Source: Streptomyces sp. NBC_00259 (GTDB lineage: Bacteria > Actinomycetota > Actinomycetes > Streptomycetales > Streptomycetaceae). Taken from it: DNA of 64,000 nt. Both the position numbers and the translations under genes were made by a program. The stretch lies in the NCBI RefSeq assembly GCF_036181745.1, contig NZ_CP108080.1:6079501-6143500 (forward strand), written 5' to 3'. The notes below the pieces were generated by a model. The model ran no database searches and was not told the origin of the DNA. It saw only the letters and a list, made by a program, of their open reading frames with translations. This document shows positions 26,121 through 37,198 of this stretch, one piece after another. Position 1 is the stretch's first letter. Each line of letters opens with the position of its first letter.

Positions 26121-26900
26121 GGCGGCGACGCTAAGCACACGGACCCGGCCCGCGGTGCTCCTTGACGCACCGCTGACGCCGCGGGGGCCGCTCCTGACGG
26201 CGGCCTGACGGCTCTCCTGCCGGGGGCAGGTGGCGCGGGGCCGTCACGCGTGCGTGAAGCGCGGGGAGGGCGGCGCGAAGGACGCGCCGGCGCCGACCGT
26301 GAGCCGCGGGGGAGCGGGCGCACCCGCATCCACGGGCGTCCGCACCCGCATCCACGGGCGTCCGCACCCCCGTGCCAGTGGCGACCGTGAGCCGCGGGGA
26401 TCGGGCACACCCGCATCTCCGTGCGCCCGCACCGCGACCGGTGCCCGGGCGCCCGCACCGCGACCGGTCCCCCCGGCGCCCGCACCGCGACCGGTCGCCG
26501 GTGATCGTTCCGGTGCCGGCCCTGCCCCGGTGGACCAGCGAGGTCCTGTCCGCGGCCGCCTCCCTCGGCGACGAGGTCCGCGCGGTCCCACCCGTCCGCA
26601 CCGGCTCCGGGCGGACCGCTCAGGGCCCGCCCGGGCCCCGACAGAGCCTCCCGGCGGCCGGCCGGTGACCGGATATCGCGCTCACCGGCCCGCCGCCGGG
26701 CCCGCCGGGGGCGTCCGCGGGGCCTCCGCACGTGCCGTCTGCCTGCACGTTCCCGGACGTCGACGCGACACGCGTATGAGTCCCGTCAAGGACGTGTCAG
26801 TGGCCGTAAGGGCGCCGTCAACGGCGCGCTCAGGGGCTCGATACCGAGGTTTCCTCTAACGGTCCGATCCGTATTTCCGAGCCTCATCTAGGAGCACACG
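26121..26900. other. 780-bp gap upstream of kdp with tandem repeats
   Basis: No supported gene. It holds a perfect 22-bp tandem duplication (26320-26341 and 26342-26363), three copies of a 19-mer ending GCGACCGGT (26424-26442, 26450-26468, 26477-26495; period 26-27 bp), a 17-bp direct repeat (26295-26311, 26383-26399) and a 16-bp palindrome (26812-26827). The kdp promoter must lie in the last 150 bp. Confidence 0.6.
26295..26495. repeat. Nested tandem and dispersed repeats
   Basis: Perfect 22-bp tandem pair plus three 19-bp copies at 26-27 bp period and a 17-bp pair 88 bp apart. Copies are too short and variable in spacing for a CRISPR array. Confidence 0.75.
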
Positions 26901-26984
26901 ATGGCCGACGTGGCCTTCGTCGTCACCACGATCGCGGTTTTCGCGCTGGTGGCTCTCGTTGCCAAGGGGGTGGCGAAGCTGTGA
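26901..26984 (+). CDS. 27-aa hydrophobic peptide preceding kdpF
   Basis: ATG 26901 follows TAGGAGCAC. The peptide is a single membrane helix (DVAFVVTTIAVFALVALVAK) ending in a basic GVAKL tail. Its stop overlaps the kdpF GTG by 4 bp, so it is translated with the operon. It resembles KdpF in size and topology but lacks the KPERF-type end. Probably an accessory stabilising helix of the Kdp complex; inference. Confidence 0.7.
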   Translation: MADVAFVVTTIAVFALVALVAKGVAKL

Positions 26985-27070
26985 CTGCCGAGAACATCGT
27001 CGGCCTGCTCGTCGCCGTCGCCCTGCTGGGCTATCTCGTCCTCGCCCTCGTCAAGCCGGAGAGGTTCTGA
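26981..27070 (+). CDS. kdpF: KdpF, small subunit of K+-transporting ATPase
   Basis: 29 aa from GTG 26981: one membrane helix (IVGLLVAVALLGYLVLALV) then the conserved KPERF end. KdpF stabilises the KdpABC complex in lipid. It is 8 bp upstream of kdpA. Confidence 0.92.
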   Translation: MTAENIVGLLVAVALLGYLVLALVKPERF

Positions 27071-27078
27071 GAACCGAC

Positions 27079-28739
27079 ATGAGCCCCGTACTTGCTGGTG
27101 TGCTCCAGTTGCTCGCGCTGATCGCGGCGCTCGCGCTGGCGTACCGTCCGCTCGGTGACTACATGGCCCGGGTCTACTCCTCCGACAAGCACCTGCGTGT
27201 CGAGACGTGGATCTACAAGGCCATCGGCGCCAACCCGAACACGGAGATGCGCTGGCCCGCCTATCTGCGCGGCGTCCTCGCCTTCTCCGCCGTCGGCGTC
27301 CTCTTCCTCTATCTGCTGCAGCGCGTCCAGGGCAGCCTGCCCGGCTCGCTCGGCTTCTCCGCCATCGACCCGGACCAGGCGTTCAACACCGCCGCGTCCT
27401 TCGTGGCCAACACCAACTGGCAGTCGTACTACGGCGAGCAGGCCATGGGCCACGTCGTGCAGACCGGCGGCCTCGCGGTGCAGAACTTCGTCTCGGCGGC
27501 CGTCGGTATCGCGGTCGCGGTGGCGCTGGTCCGCGGGTTCGCCCGCTCCCGCACCGGTGAGCTGGGCAACTTCTGGGCCGACCTGGTGCGCGGCACCGTC
27601 CGCATCCTGCTCCCGATCTCCGTGATCGCCGCGATCGTCCTGGTCGCGCTCGGCGCGATCCAGAACTTCGCCGGTATCCACGAGGTCGGCCAGTTCTTGG
27701 GCGGCACCCAGCAGTGGAACGGCGGCGCGGTCGCCTCGCAGGAGGCCATCAAGGAGCTGGGTACCAACGGTGGCGGCTACTTCAACGCCAACTCCGCCCA
27801 CCCCTTCGAGAACCCCAACCCGATCTCCAACCTGCTGGAGATCTTCCTGATCCTGGTCATCCCGTTCGCCCTGACCCGCACCTTCGGCCGCATGGTCGGT
27901 TCGCTCAGGCAGGGCTACGCGATCCTCGCCACCATGGCGACGATCTGGATCGGCTTCACCGCGCTGATGATGTGGACCGAGTTCCACCACGGCGGACCGG
28001 CGTTCGACCTCGCCGGCGGCGCCATGGAGGGCAAGGAGACCCGGTTCGGCATCGGCGGTTCGTCGATCTTCGCCGTGGCCACGACGCTCACCTCGACCGG
28101 CGCGGTCAACTCCTTCCACTCGTCGTTCACCGGCTTCGGCGGCGGCATCACCATGCTGGGCATGCAGCTCGGCGAGATCGCCCCCGGTGGTGTCGGCTCC
28201 GGCATCTACGGCATGCTGATCATGGCCGTGATCGCGGTCTTCATCGCCGGTCTCATGGTCGGCCGCACGCCCGAGTACCTCGGCAAGAAGATCGGCACCC
28301 GCGAGATCAAGCTCGCGGCCTGCTACATCCTGGTCACCCCGGCGCTGGTGCTCTGCTTCACCGCCGCGGCCATGGCCCTGCCGACCCCGGTCGACTCGAT
28401 GACCAACTCGGGTGCGCACGGCTTCTCCGAGATCCTCTACGCGTACACCTCCGGCGCCAACAACAACGGCTCCGCGTTCGCGGGTCTCAACGCCGACACC
28501 CAGTGGTTCAACAGCACCATCGGTCTGGCCATGCTGCTGGGCCGGTTCCTGCCGATCGTGTTCGTCCTGGCGCTGGCCGGTTCGCTCGCCGAGCAGAAGC
28601 CGGTCCCCGCCACCGCGGGCACGCTGCGCACGGACAAGCCGCTCTTCGCGGGGCTGCTGGTCGGCACGATCCTGATCATCACCGGTCTGACCTACTTCCC
28701 GGCCCTGGCGCTGGGTCCGCTCGCCGAAGGGCTGGCGTC

Positions 28740-28743
<4 letters not shown>
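27079..28743 (+). CDS. kdpA: KdpA, K+-binding channel subunit
   Basis: 554 aa, about ten helices. Selectivity-loop motifs of the four pseudo-repeats are visible: FVANTNWQSY, GTNGGGYFNANSAHP, TSTGAVNS and YTSGANNNGSAF. It selects K+ and passes it to KdpB in the inducible high-affinity uptake ATPase. Its stop overlaps kdpB by 4 bp. Confidence 0.97.
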
Positions 28744-30905
<2,162 letters not shown>

Positions 30906-30927
30906 TCCAGAAAGCGTGCAGATCGCC

Positions 30928-31602
30928 ATGAACACATCGTTTGGAAACGCGGCACGGCTGATCGGGGCCGGGCTCCGCGCCCTGCTCGTCCTGACCCTGG
31001 TGACCGGCGTCATCTACCCGCTGGTCGTCACGGGCGTGGCCCAGGGCCTGTTCCCCGGCAAGGCGAACGGCTCGGAGATCACGGCGGACGGCAAGGTCGT
31101 CGGCTCCTCGCTGATCGGGCAGACGTACAACCTGCCCAAGAAGAACCCGGACGACGCGGAGGAGGCCGCGGTCCCGGACCTGAAGTGGTTCCAGCCGCGC
31201 CCGTCCAACGGCCTCGGCAGCAACAGCGTCAACACCCAGTACTCGCTGATCCTCTCCGGAGCGACCAACCGCTCCGGTGACAACGAGGAACTGATCCAGT
31301 GGGTCAAGGACGCCAAGGCCGCCGTCGTCAAGGACAACTCCACGGCCGGCTACAAGGTCAAGCCGTCGGACGTGCCGGCCGATGCCGTCACCTCCTCCGG
31401 CTCCGGACTGGACCCGCACATCTCCCCCCAGTACGCGAAGCTCCAGATCCACCGCGTCGCCGAGAAGAACCACCTCACCGTCGCTCAGGTCGACAAGCTC
31501 GTCGCCGACCACACCGAAGGCCGGACCCTCGGCTTCGCGGGCGAGCCCCGGGTCAACGTGCTCCAGCTCAACATCGCGCTGAAGCAGCTCACCGAGAAGT
31601 GA
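30928..31602 (+). CDS. kdpC: KdpC, K+-transporting ATPase subunit
   Basis: 224 aa from ATG 30928, 22 bp after kdpB. One N-terminal membrane helix (LLVLTLVTGVIYPLVVTGVAQ) and periplasmic-type domain with the family segments GSSLIGQ, WFQPRPS and the C-terminal SGLDPHISP, LGFAGEPRVNVLQLN. KdpC assists K+ capture by the complex. Confidence 0.96.
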   Translation: MNTSFGNAARLIGAGLRALLVLTLVTGVIYPLVVTGVAQGLFPGKANGSEITADGKVVGSSLIGQTYNLPKKNPDDAEEAAVPDLKWFQPRPSNGLGSNSVNTQYSLILSGATNRSGDNEELIQWVKDAKAAVVKDNSTAGYKVKPSDVPADAVTSSGSGLDPHISPQYAKLQIHRVAEKNHLTVAQVDKLVADHTEGRTLGFAGEPRVNVLQLNIALKQLTEK

Positions 31603-31613
31603 TCCCCACCGGA

Positions 31614-31658
31614 CGCTTCGACCGGTCGGAAGCGACCGGTCGAAGCGACCGGACCGGG
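31614..31658. terminator. Perfect 14-bp hairpin after kdpC within tandem CGACCGG repeats
   Basis: Stem 31614-31627 pairs with 31634-31647 (6-nt loop), a strong terminator between kdpC and the response regulator. The same segment is three tandem 13-14 bp units beginning CGACCGG (about 31619, 31633, 31646). KdpD would be expected about here. Confidence 0.75.
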
Positions 31659-31724
31659 CAGCGGGCGCGGCCGAAGTGAACCGGCCGTCCGCCGCCCGGG
31701 CCCTACGACAGAAAGGGCGCACCA

Positions 31725-32408
31725 ATGACCCGGGTGCTGGTGGTCGAGGACGACCCACAGCTCGTACGGGCTCTCGTGATCAACCTGAAGGCGCGCGGCT
31801 TCGAGGCGGACACCGCGACCGACGGGGCCCGTGCCCTGCGGCTCGCCGGGGAGTTCGCCCCGGACGTCATCCTCCTCGACCTCGGGCTGCCGGACATGGA
31901 CGGCATCGACGTCCTGCACGCACTGCGCGTCCACAGCCGGGTGCCCGTCCTCGTCGTCTCCGCCCGCCGGACCTCGGACGAGAAGATCGCCGCGCTCGAC
32001 GCGGGCGCCGACGACTACATCACCAAGCCGTTCAGCATGGACGAACTCCTCGCCCGGCTGCGCGCGTCGGCCCGCCGGGTACTGCCCGCACCGCCCGGCG
32101 AGCGGTCGCTGATCGTCACGACCGAGGACTTCACCGTCGACCTGCCGGCCAAGAAGGTCATGCGGCAGGGGCGTGACGTGCGCCTCACGCCGACCGAGTG
32201 GCATCTGCTGGAAGTGCTGATCCGCAACCGCGGCCGGCTCGTGGGCCAAAGACAGCTCCTCCAGGAGGTCTGGGGTCCCGCCTACGACACACAGAGCAAC
32301 TATCTCCGCGTCTACATGGCCCAGTTGAGACGCAAGCTCGAAGCCGACCCCTCCCACCCTCGGCACCTCGTCACGGCACCGGGCATGGGCTATCGCTTCG
32401 AGAGCTGA
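31725..32408 (+). CDS. kdpE: KdpE-type OmpR-family response regulator
   Basis: 227 aa from ATG 31725 with GAAAGGG upstream. Receiver domain: acidic pair in VVEDD, phospho-acceptor Asp in LLDLGLPDMDG and Lys in YITKPF. Winged helix: RLTPTEWHLLEVL and SNYLRVYMAQLRRKLE. The sequence and position after kdpFABC mark it as KdpE, normally activated by the sensor kinase KdpD. No kdpD lies between kdpC and this gene (122 bp) or elsewhere in the window. Confidence 0.88.
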   Translation: MTRVLVVEDDPQLVRALVINLKARGFEADTATDGARALRLAGEFAPDVILLDLGLPDMDGIDVLHALRVHSRVPVLVVSARRTSDEKIAALDAGADDYITKPFSMDELLARLRASARRVLPAPPGERSLIVTTEDFTVDLPAKKVMRQGRDVRLTPTEWHLLEVLIRNRGRLVGQRQLLQEVWGPAYDTQSNYLRVYMAQLRRKLEADPSHPRHLVTAPGMGYRFES

Positions 32409-32423
32409 CCCCCCGTCGGTGAC

Positions 32424-32450
32424 GTCGGCGCCCGGGCGACCCGGGTGCCG
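32424..32450 (+). terminator. Terminator after kdpE
   Basis: 12-bp stem (32424-32435 with 32439-32450, one G-U pair) and CGA loop, 15 bp after the stop. Confidence 0.7.
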
Positions 32451-32503
32451 ACTCGCCCGTGTCGCTGTTGGGCCGAACGGGTGAGGGGCGCCAAGATGGT
32501 CGC

Positions 32504-32923
32504 ATGAGCAGGTACGAGAGGTACGACGTCACCGACGAGCAGTGGGAGGGCCTCGCCCAGGTCGTCCCGCTGCGCGGGCGCAACGAGTGGCCGTCCCGCG
32601 TTGACCACCACACGATTCCGCGGGACGCCATGGACGGCGCGTTCGACGACGCCGCCGCGGAACAGCGACGCATGGTCGTCCTGCGCGTCCAGGTCTTCGC
32701 GGACGCACGCGAGGTCGCCGAGTACCTCATCGCGCAGATCCCCGTGCTGCTCGACCTCACGAGCGCGGACACCGACGTCGCCAAGCGGATCCTCGACTTC
32801 AGCAGCGGAGTCGTCTTCGGACTCGGCTGCGGCATGCACCGGGTGGACCGGAACGTGTTCCTGCTCGCCCCCGCGGGCACGGAGGTCGACGGCCTCGCGG
32901 CGGCGGCCGTCCCCCATTCGTAG
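32504..32923 (+). CDS. SepF-like cell-division protein
   Basis: 139 aa from ATG 32504. The conserved SepF core is recognisable: MVVLRVQVFADAREVAEYLIAQIPVLLDL, DTDVAKRILDFSSGVVFGLG and VDRNVFLLAP. The usual membrane-targeting amphipathic N terminus is replaced by a short charged segment. SepF proteins link FtsZ to the membrane. Streptomycetes carry a canonical sepF in the division cluster plus SepF-like paralogues; this isolated gene is of the latter kind. Confidence 0.88.
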   Translation: MSRYERYDVTDEQWEGLAQVVPLRGRNEWPSRVDHHTIPRDAMDGAFDDAAAEQRRMVVLRVQVFADAREVAEYLIAQIPVLLDLTSADTDVAKRILDFSSGVVFGLGCGMHRVDRNVFLLAPAGTEVDGLAAAAVPHS

Positions 32924-32954
32924 GAAGACCGTTCAGACGTAACGGTTCGGCGTG

Positions 32955-32976
32955 CGCAGCGCCCTACGGCGCTGCG
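32955..32976 (+). terminator. Hairpin after the SepF-like gene
   Basis: Perfect 9-bp stem (32955-32963 with 32968-32976), 4-nt loop; it lies 31 bp past the stop and 15 bp before the next start. Confidence 0.65.
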
Positions 32977-32990
32977 TAGCGTTCCCCCGT

Positions 32991-34127
32991 ATGGACGTCA
33001 CAGGCCCCCGCCCCACCCTCACCGAACTGCGGCTCTCCGCCTTCGCCGCGCATCGCGCCCGTGTCTTCCCGCTCGGCCCCGTGACCCTGTTCGCGGGCCC
33101 GAGCGGCAGCGGCAAGTCGACCGCCCTGCGGGCCTACGAGGCACTGGCCCGGCTCGGCGCGGGTGCGGCGCTCGACGAGGTCTTCCCCGACCCTGCGGCC
33201 TGCGTCCCCGAACGCTCGGAACGCGACGACCAGGGCAGACGGGGATTCAGGATCGGCTGCACCGTCGACGGCCCGGCCGGTCCCGTACGCCTGGACCTCG
33301 CCGTACAGGCCGACCCTCGACTCCGCATCGTCGGCGAGCGTTTGACCGGCCAGGGACGGACCCTGCTCAGCACGGCGCTGCGCGACCCCGGGCGCCCCTC
33401 GGTCCAGGCCGCCTGGCACACGGCGGGCGCCGACCGGGTCACCCGCGCCCCGCTGCCCGACGACCGGCTCGGCACGGCACTGCTTCCGCTGCGCGTCGCG
33501 GGCAGCACGGACGGGCAGCGGCAGGTGCTGGCCGCGGCCGAGCAGGTCGTGGTGGCGCTGCGGTCGGTGTTCGCCTGCGATCCGCGGCCCGAGCGCATGC
33601 GCGAACCGGTCCTGCCCGGGGAGGGGCGGCTCAGGCGCGGCTGCGACAACCTGGCGGAGGTGCTGCACCGCACCCGCCACGAATGCACACGGCGGCACGC
33701 ACGGCTCACCTCCGTGGCCCGCGCCGGCTGCGCGGGCCCGGTCACCGAGGTGGGCATCGAGGAACTCACCGACGGAACGGTCCGCGCGGTCCTCGCCAGA
33801 GGCGCGCAGGACGGGCCGGACCCGACCACTCCGCTCGGCCGCCTCGGCGACGGCGAACTGCGCTTCCTCGCCCTCGCCCTCGTCCTGCTCACCGGACCGG
33901 GGGTGCTCGCCGTCGACCCGGCCGCGGAGGTCCCGGGAGCCCTGCAGTCGCTCACCGTCCTCGCGGACGGCCTCGACCGCTGCCTGGACAGCGCCCAGGC
34001 CCGTGAACTCGCCTCGCTGGCCGCGTCGATCTGCGCCGACGGGCATCTGCGGCTGGTGGGGGCGGTGGGGGAGGCGACGGCCGCGCGGGGGATCGCGGGA
34101 GTGACGGTGGTAGACCTGGTGCGGTGA
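32991..34127 (+). CDS. AAA/ABC-type ATPase of unknown role
   Basis: 378 aa from ATG 32991. Walker A is GPSGSGKST (about residues 36-44) inside a RecF/SMC-like opening (LTELRLSAFAAHRARVFPLGPVTLFAG). Late in the chain GRLGDGELRFLALALVLLTGPGVLAVDPA resembles the ABC signature and a Walker B strand, though the usual DE pair is DP. Single-chain ATPases of this kind are common in actinomycetes and poorly characterised. The next gene starts inside its stop (GTGA). Confidence 0.75.
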   Translation: MDVTGPRPTLTELRLSAFAAHRARVFPLGPVTLFAGPSGSGKSTALRAYEALARLGAGAALDEVFPDPAACVPERSERDDQGRRGFRIGCTVDGPAGPVRLDLAVQADPRLRIVGERLTGQGRTLLSTALRDPGRPSVQAAWHTAGADRVTRAPLPDDRLGTALLPLRVAGSTDGQRQVLAAAEQVVVALRSVFACDPRPERMREPVLPGEGRLRRGCDNLAEVLHRTRHECTRRHARLTSVARAGCAGPVTEVGIEELTDGTVRAVLARGAQDGPDPTTPLGRLGDGELRFLALALVLLTGPGVLAVDPAAEVPGALQSLTVLADGLDRCLDSAQARELASLAASICADGHLRLVGAVGEATAARGIAGVTVVDLVR

Positions 34128-34495
34128 CGGAACCGGATGTGAAAGCACTGCAGCGCAGACTGGCCGAGTTCGCGGCGGCACGGAACTGGGAGCCCTACCA
34201 CACACCGAAGAATCTCGCGGTCGCGCTCACGGTGGAAGCAGCCGAACTGGTAGAGATCTTCCAGTGGCTGACACCGGAGGAGTCGGCACGGGTGATGGAC
34301 GATCCGCGCCAGGCGCACCGCGTGGCGGACGAGGTGGCGGACGTGCTCGCGTATCTCCTCCAGTTCTGCGAGGTGCTCGGCGTCGACGCGCTGACCGCCC
34401 TCGCCGAGAAGATCGACCGCAACGAACTCCGCTTCCCGGCCGCCGAGCGGCCGTCGAGCGGACCAACACCACACGATCGTCACTCTTCGGAGTGA
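34124..34495 (+). CDS. MazG-like nucleotide pyrophosphohydrolase
   Basis: 123 aa from GTG 34124. All-alpha NTP-PPase motifs are visible: EAAELVEIFQW and DEVADVLAYLLQF, giving the EExxE/ExxD metal set. Size and sequence match the short dCTP/NTP pyrophosphatase-like branch, which cleans up non-canonical nucleotides. Coupled to the ATPase gene by a 4-bp overlap. Confidence 0.9.
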   Translation: MTEPDVKALQRRLAEFAAARNWEPYHTPKNLAVALTVEAAELVEIFQWLTPEESARVMDDPRQAHRVADEVADVLAYLLQFCEVLGVDALTALAEKIDRNELRFPAAERPSSGPTPHDRHSSE

Positions 34496-34500
34496 TTGAT
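34475..34500 (+). terminator. UUCG-loop terminator overlapping the mazG-like stop
   Basis: Stem 34480-34485/34490-34495 closes a C(UUCG)G tetraloop, extended by outer GATC/GATC arms, and is followed by TTTCCCC. The stop codon is within the right arm. Confidence 0.8.
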
Positions 34501-34620
34501 CTTTCCCCAGTCGGCTTCCTGTCCACAGATTTCCGAATTCCCCTGGCTTTTCGTCTGGAGCACCTTCACTCTGGGTAGTGAGTGAATGGGCGGAAGTTCG
34601 TACGAACGGGGGCGGCGTAC

Positions 34621-35142
34621 ATGGATGCGGAGCGGCTCATCGCGGCCGGCAGGCGGGCACTCGCGGAGTGCCGTGCCGCGCTCGACGTCGTGGCGGAGGC
34701 CTGGCAGACCCAGGCCCTCGCCCAGGCGATCGGAAGTCAACTGGCCGTGCGCGGCCCGCAGGAGCTCAGAGGCGAGGCGCGCGGACTGAGCGAGGCCGGC
34801 GGCCGCGGCGGCGGACTCACCGACGGCTGTGTGCTGCGCACCGGCGGCCCCAGAGCCGCCCAGCTCACCGAAGTCGCCGACCCGCGACGTGCGTTGACCG
34901 CGCTGGGCACACTGCTCGGCGAGGTCGGGATGGCGCTCGTCGGCGTCGCCTGCGCCACGGACGAGGAAGGTCTGTACTGGCAGTGCATCGAAGCGATCGA
35001 CGCCGCCGACGAGTCGAGCGACCGGGTCCGCGCGATGCTGCGCCGCCTCTCCTTGCACGAGCCGGTCCGGGACCGCACCCGGGACCGGCAGATCGCCCCC
35101 GGCCGCGGCGATCCCGCGGAGCCGACCGCGAGCCCGCCCTGA
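34621..35142 (+). CDS. Uncharacterised streptomycete protein
   Basis: 173 aa from ATG 34621 (MDAERLIAAGRRAL); an upstream GTG at 34582 is possible. Mainly alpha-helical and Ala-rich, with no signal or membrane segment, and a basic, disordered C terminus. It resembles a conserved but unstudied streptomycete family (possibly DUF6099, from memory). Confidence 0.7.
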   Translation: MDAERLIAAGRRALAECRAALDVVAEAWQTQALAQAIGSQLAVRGPQELRGEARGLSEAGGRGGGLTDGCVLRTGGPRAAQLTEVADPRRALTALGTLLGEVGMALVGVACATDEEGLYWQCIEAIDAADESSDRVRAMLRRLSLHEPVRDRTRDRQIAPGRGDPAEPTASPP

Positions 35143-35162
35143 GACCGGGCCCGCCCCGTCCC

Positions 35163-35178
35163 GCCGGGTGAACCCGGC
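35163..35178 (+). terminator. Small hairpin after the 34621-35142 gene
   Basis: 6-bp stem (35163-35168 with 35173-35178), TGAA loop, about 20 bp past the stop. Confidence 0.4.
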
Positions 35179-35243
35179 CACGGCATGCCGTCCCCACCCG
35201 GCACCGAGAGGTTGACGGACGTGCGGCGGTGCAGGATGGACGC

Positions 35244-36167
35244 ATGGACCTTCGAATCTTCACCGAGCCCCAGCAAGGGGCCTCCTACGACACCCTGCTC
35301 ACCGTCGCCAAGGCCACCGAGGACCTCGGCTTCGACGCCTTTTTCCGGTCGGACCACTATCTGAGCATGGGCTCCGCCGACGGCCTGCCGGGCCCCACCG
35401 ACGCCTGGATCACCCTGGCCGGTCTCGCCCGTGAGACCAGCCGGATCAGGCTCGGCACGCTCATGACCGCCGGCACTTTCCGGCTGCCCGGAGTGCTGGC
35501 CATCCAGGTCGCCCAGGTCGACCAGATGTCGGGCGGACGGGTCGAGCTGGGCCTCGGCGCGGGCTGGTTCGAGGAGGAGCACAAGGCGTACGGGATCCCC
35601 TTCCCCAAGGAGAAGTTCGCCCGGCTCGAGGAGCAACTGGCCGTGGTGACGGGCCTGTGGGGCACAGAGACCGGCAAGACGTTCAGCCATGACGGGACGT
35701 ACTACACGCTGCAGGACTCGCCCGCGCTGCCCAAGCCCGTCCAGCAGAGGATTCCGGTGCTCATCGGCGGACACGGCGCGACCCGCACCCCGCGTCTGGC
35801 CGCACGGTACGCCGATGAGTTCAACATTCCCTTCGCTTCGCTGGAGGACACCGAGCGGCAGTTCGGCCGGGTCCGCGCCGCCGCCGAGGAGGCGGGACGC
35901 ACACCGGACGACCTCGTCTACTCCAACGCGCTGGTCGTCTGCGCCGGCAGGGACGACGCGGAGGTCGCGCGGCGTGCCGCCGCCATCGGCCGAGATGTGG
36001 ACGAGCTGAAGGCCAACGGCCTGGCGGGGTCGCCCGCCGAGATCGTCGACAAGATCGGCCGCTATGCCGCGGCCGGTTCCTCCCGTATCTATCTGCAGAT
36101 CCTCGACCTCGACGATCTGGACCACCTGGAACTCCTCTCCTCCCAGGTCCAGTCCCAGCTGAACTGA
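35244..36167 (+). CDS. LLM-class F420-dependent oxidoreductase
   Basis: 307 aa from ATG 35244 (MDLRIFTEPQQGAS) with AGGA 8 nt upstream. Luciferase-like barrel motifs: FRSDHYLSM, IRLGTLMTAGTFRLPGVLA, GGRVELGLGAGWFEEEH and IPVLIGGHG. Actinomycete members of this branch normally use coenzyme F420 for hydride transfer. The substrate cannot be deduced. Confidence 0.88.
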   Translation: MDLRIFTEPQQGASYDTLLTVAKATEDLGFDAFFRSDHYLSMGSADGLPGPTDAWITLAGLARETSRIRLGTLMTAGTFRLPGVLAIQVAQVDQMSGGRVELGLGAGWFEEEHKAYGIPFPKEKFARLEEQLAVVTGLWGTETGKTFSHDGTYYTLQDSPALPKPVQQRIPVLIGGHGATRTPRLAARYADEFNIPFASLEDTERQFGRVRAAAEEAGRTPDDLVYSNALVVCAGRDDAEVARRAAAIGRDVDELKANGLAGSPAEIVDKIGRYAAAGSSRIYLQILDLDDLDHLELLSSQVQSQLN

Positions 36168-36201
36168 CCGAGCCGGAACGCGCATCGGATCCGGAGACAC
36201 C

Positions 36202-37116
36202 GTGAAGCCCGCCCGCAGCCTCTCGACCGCCCTCGCAGAGGGGGGTCCCCTCGTCCTCGACGGCGGCCTTTCCAACCAGCTCGAGGCGCAGGGCTGTGAT
36301 CTGTCCGACGACCTCTGGTCGGCGCGGCTCCTCGCCGACGCTCCCGAACAGATCGAGACCGCCCACGCGGCGTATGTGCGGGCGGGCGCACAGGTGCTCA
36401 TCACGTCCAGCTACCAGGCCACGTTCGAGGGCTTCGCCGGACGCGGCACGGGACGTGACGAGGCCACGGCACTCCTCACCCGCAGTGTGACGCTGGCCCG
36501 CGCCGCGGCGGAGCGCACGGAGCGGGAGGTGTGGGTCGCGGCCTCGGTGGGACCGTACGGGGCGATGCTCGCGGACGGCAGCGAGTACCGCGGACGGTAC
36601 GGGCTGACGGTGCGGGAGCTGGAGGACTTCCACCGTCCGCGTATCGAGGTCCTGGCAGCGGCGGGCCCCGACGTTCTCGCCCTGGAGACGGTGCCGGACA
36701 CCGACGAGGCGACGGCACTGCTGCGGGTCTCGGAAGGCATCGGCCTGCCGGTGTGGCTCTCCTACAGCATCGCGGGCGGGCGCACGCGCGCCGGCCAGGA
36801 CCTGGCGGCGGCCCTCGCCCTCGCCGCCGGCCATGACCAGGTGATCGCCGTCGGCGTCAACTGCTGCGAGCCGGCGGACACGGACCGTGCCGTGGAGCTG
36901 GCCACCCGGGAGACGGGCAAGCCGGTCGTCGTCTACCCCAACAGCGGTGAGCGGTGGGACGCGGCGTCCCGTGCCTGGCGGGGCGAGGTCACCTTCGATC
37001 CGGCGCGACTGCCCGGCTGGGCCGCGGCGGGCGCCCGGCTGGTCGGCGGCTGCTGCCGCGTCGGCCCCGACCGTATCGCCGCCCTGGCGGCGCTCGCCGG
37101 GACCCGGAAGACCTGA
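36202..37116 (+). CDS. mmuM: Homocysteine S-methyltransferase (MmuM-like)
   Basis: 304 aa from GTG 36202. The cobalamin-independent family motifs are intact: LDGGLSNQLE near the start and zinc cysteines in GVNCC and GGCCR. It transfers a methyl group from S-methylmethionine or S-adenosylmethionine to homocysteine, giving methionine. Starts 34 bp after the F420 oxidoreductase gene. Confidence 0.9.
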   Translation: MKPARSLSTALAEGGPLVLDGGLSNQLEAQGCDLSDDLWSARLLADAPEQIETAHAAYVRAGAQVLITSSYQATFEGFAGRGTGRDEATALLTRSVTLARAAAERTEREVWVAASVGPYGAMLADGSEYRGRYGLTVRELEDFHRPRIEVLAAAGPDVLALETVPDTDEATALLRVSEGIGLPVWLSYSIAGGRTRAGQDLAAALALAAGHDQVIAVGVNCCEPADTDRAVELATRETGKPVVVYPNSGERWDAASRAWRGEVTFDPARLPGWAAAGARLVGGCCRVGPDRIAALAALAGTRKT

Positions 37117-37140
37117 GGACCCGCAGGGTCCTGTCTTCCG
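37106..37140 (+). terminator. Strong two-part terminator over the mmuM stop codon
   Basis: Outer 8-bp stem (37106-37113 with 37133-37140) and inner 7-bp stem (37116-37122 with 37126-37132), separated by a small bulge. Confidence 0.75.
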
Positions 37141-37198
37141 GGTCCGGATGCGCCGAGGGTGGGCGGGCACGGGCCGAGGCGGGCCCGGGGGAGGCCGG

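Noticed and set aside
26320..26495. Possible CRISPR array
   Set aside because: Repeats are 19-22 bp, only two or three copies, spacers of 0-8 bp and no cas genes.
26730..26900. c-di-AMP (ydaO-type) riboswitch before kdp
   Set aside because: Considered because such switches can control K+ uptake, but I could not match the conserved core; only a 16-bp palindrome is evident.
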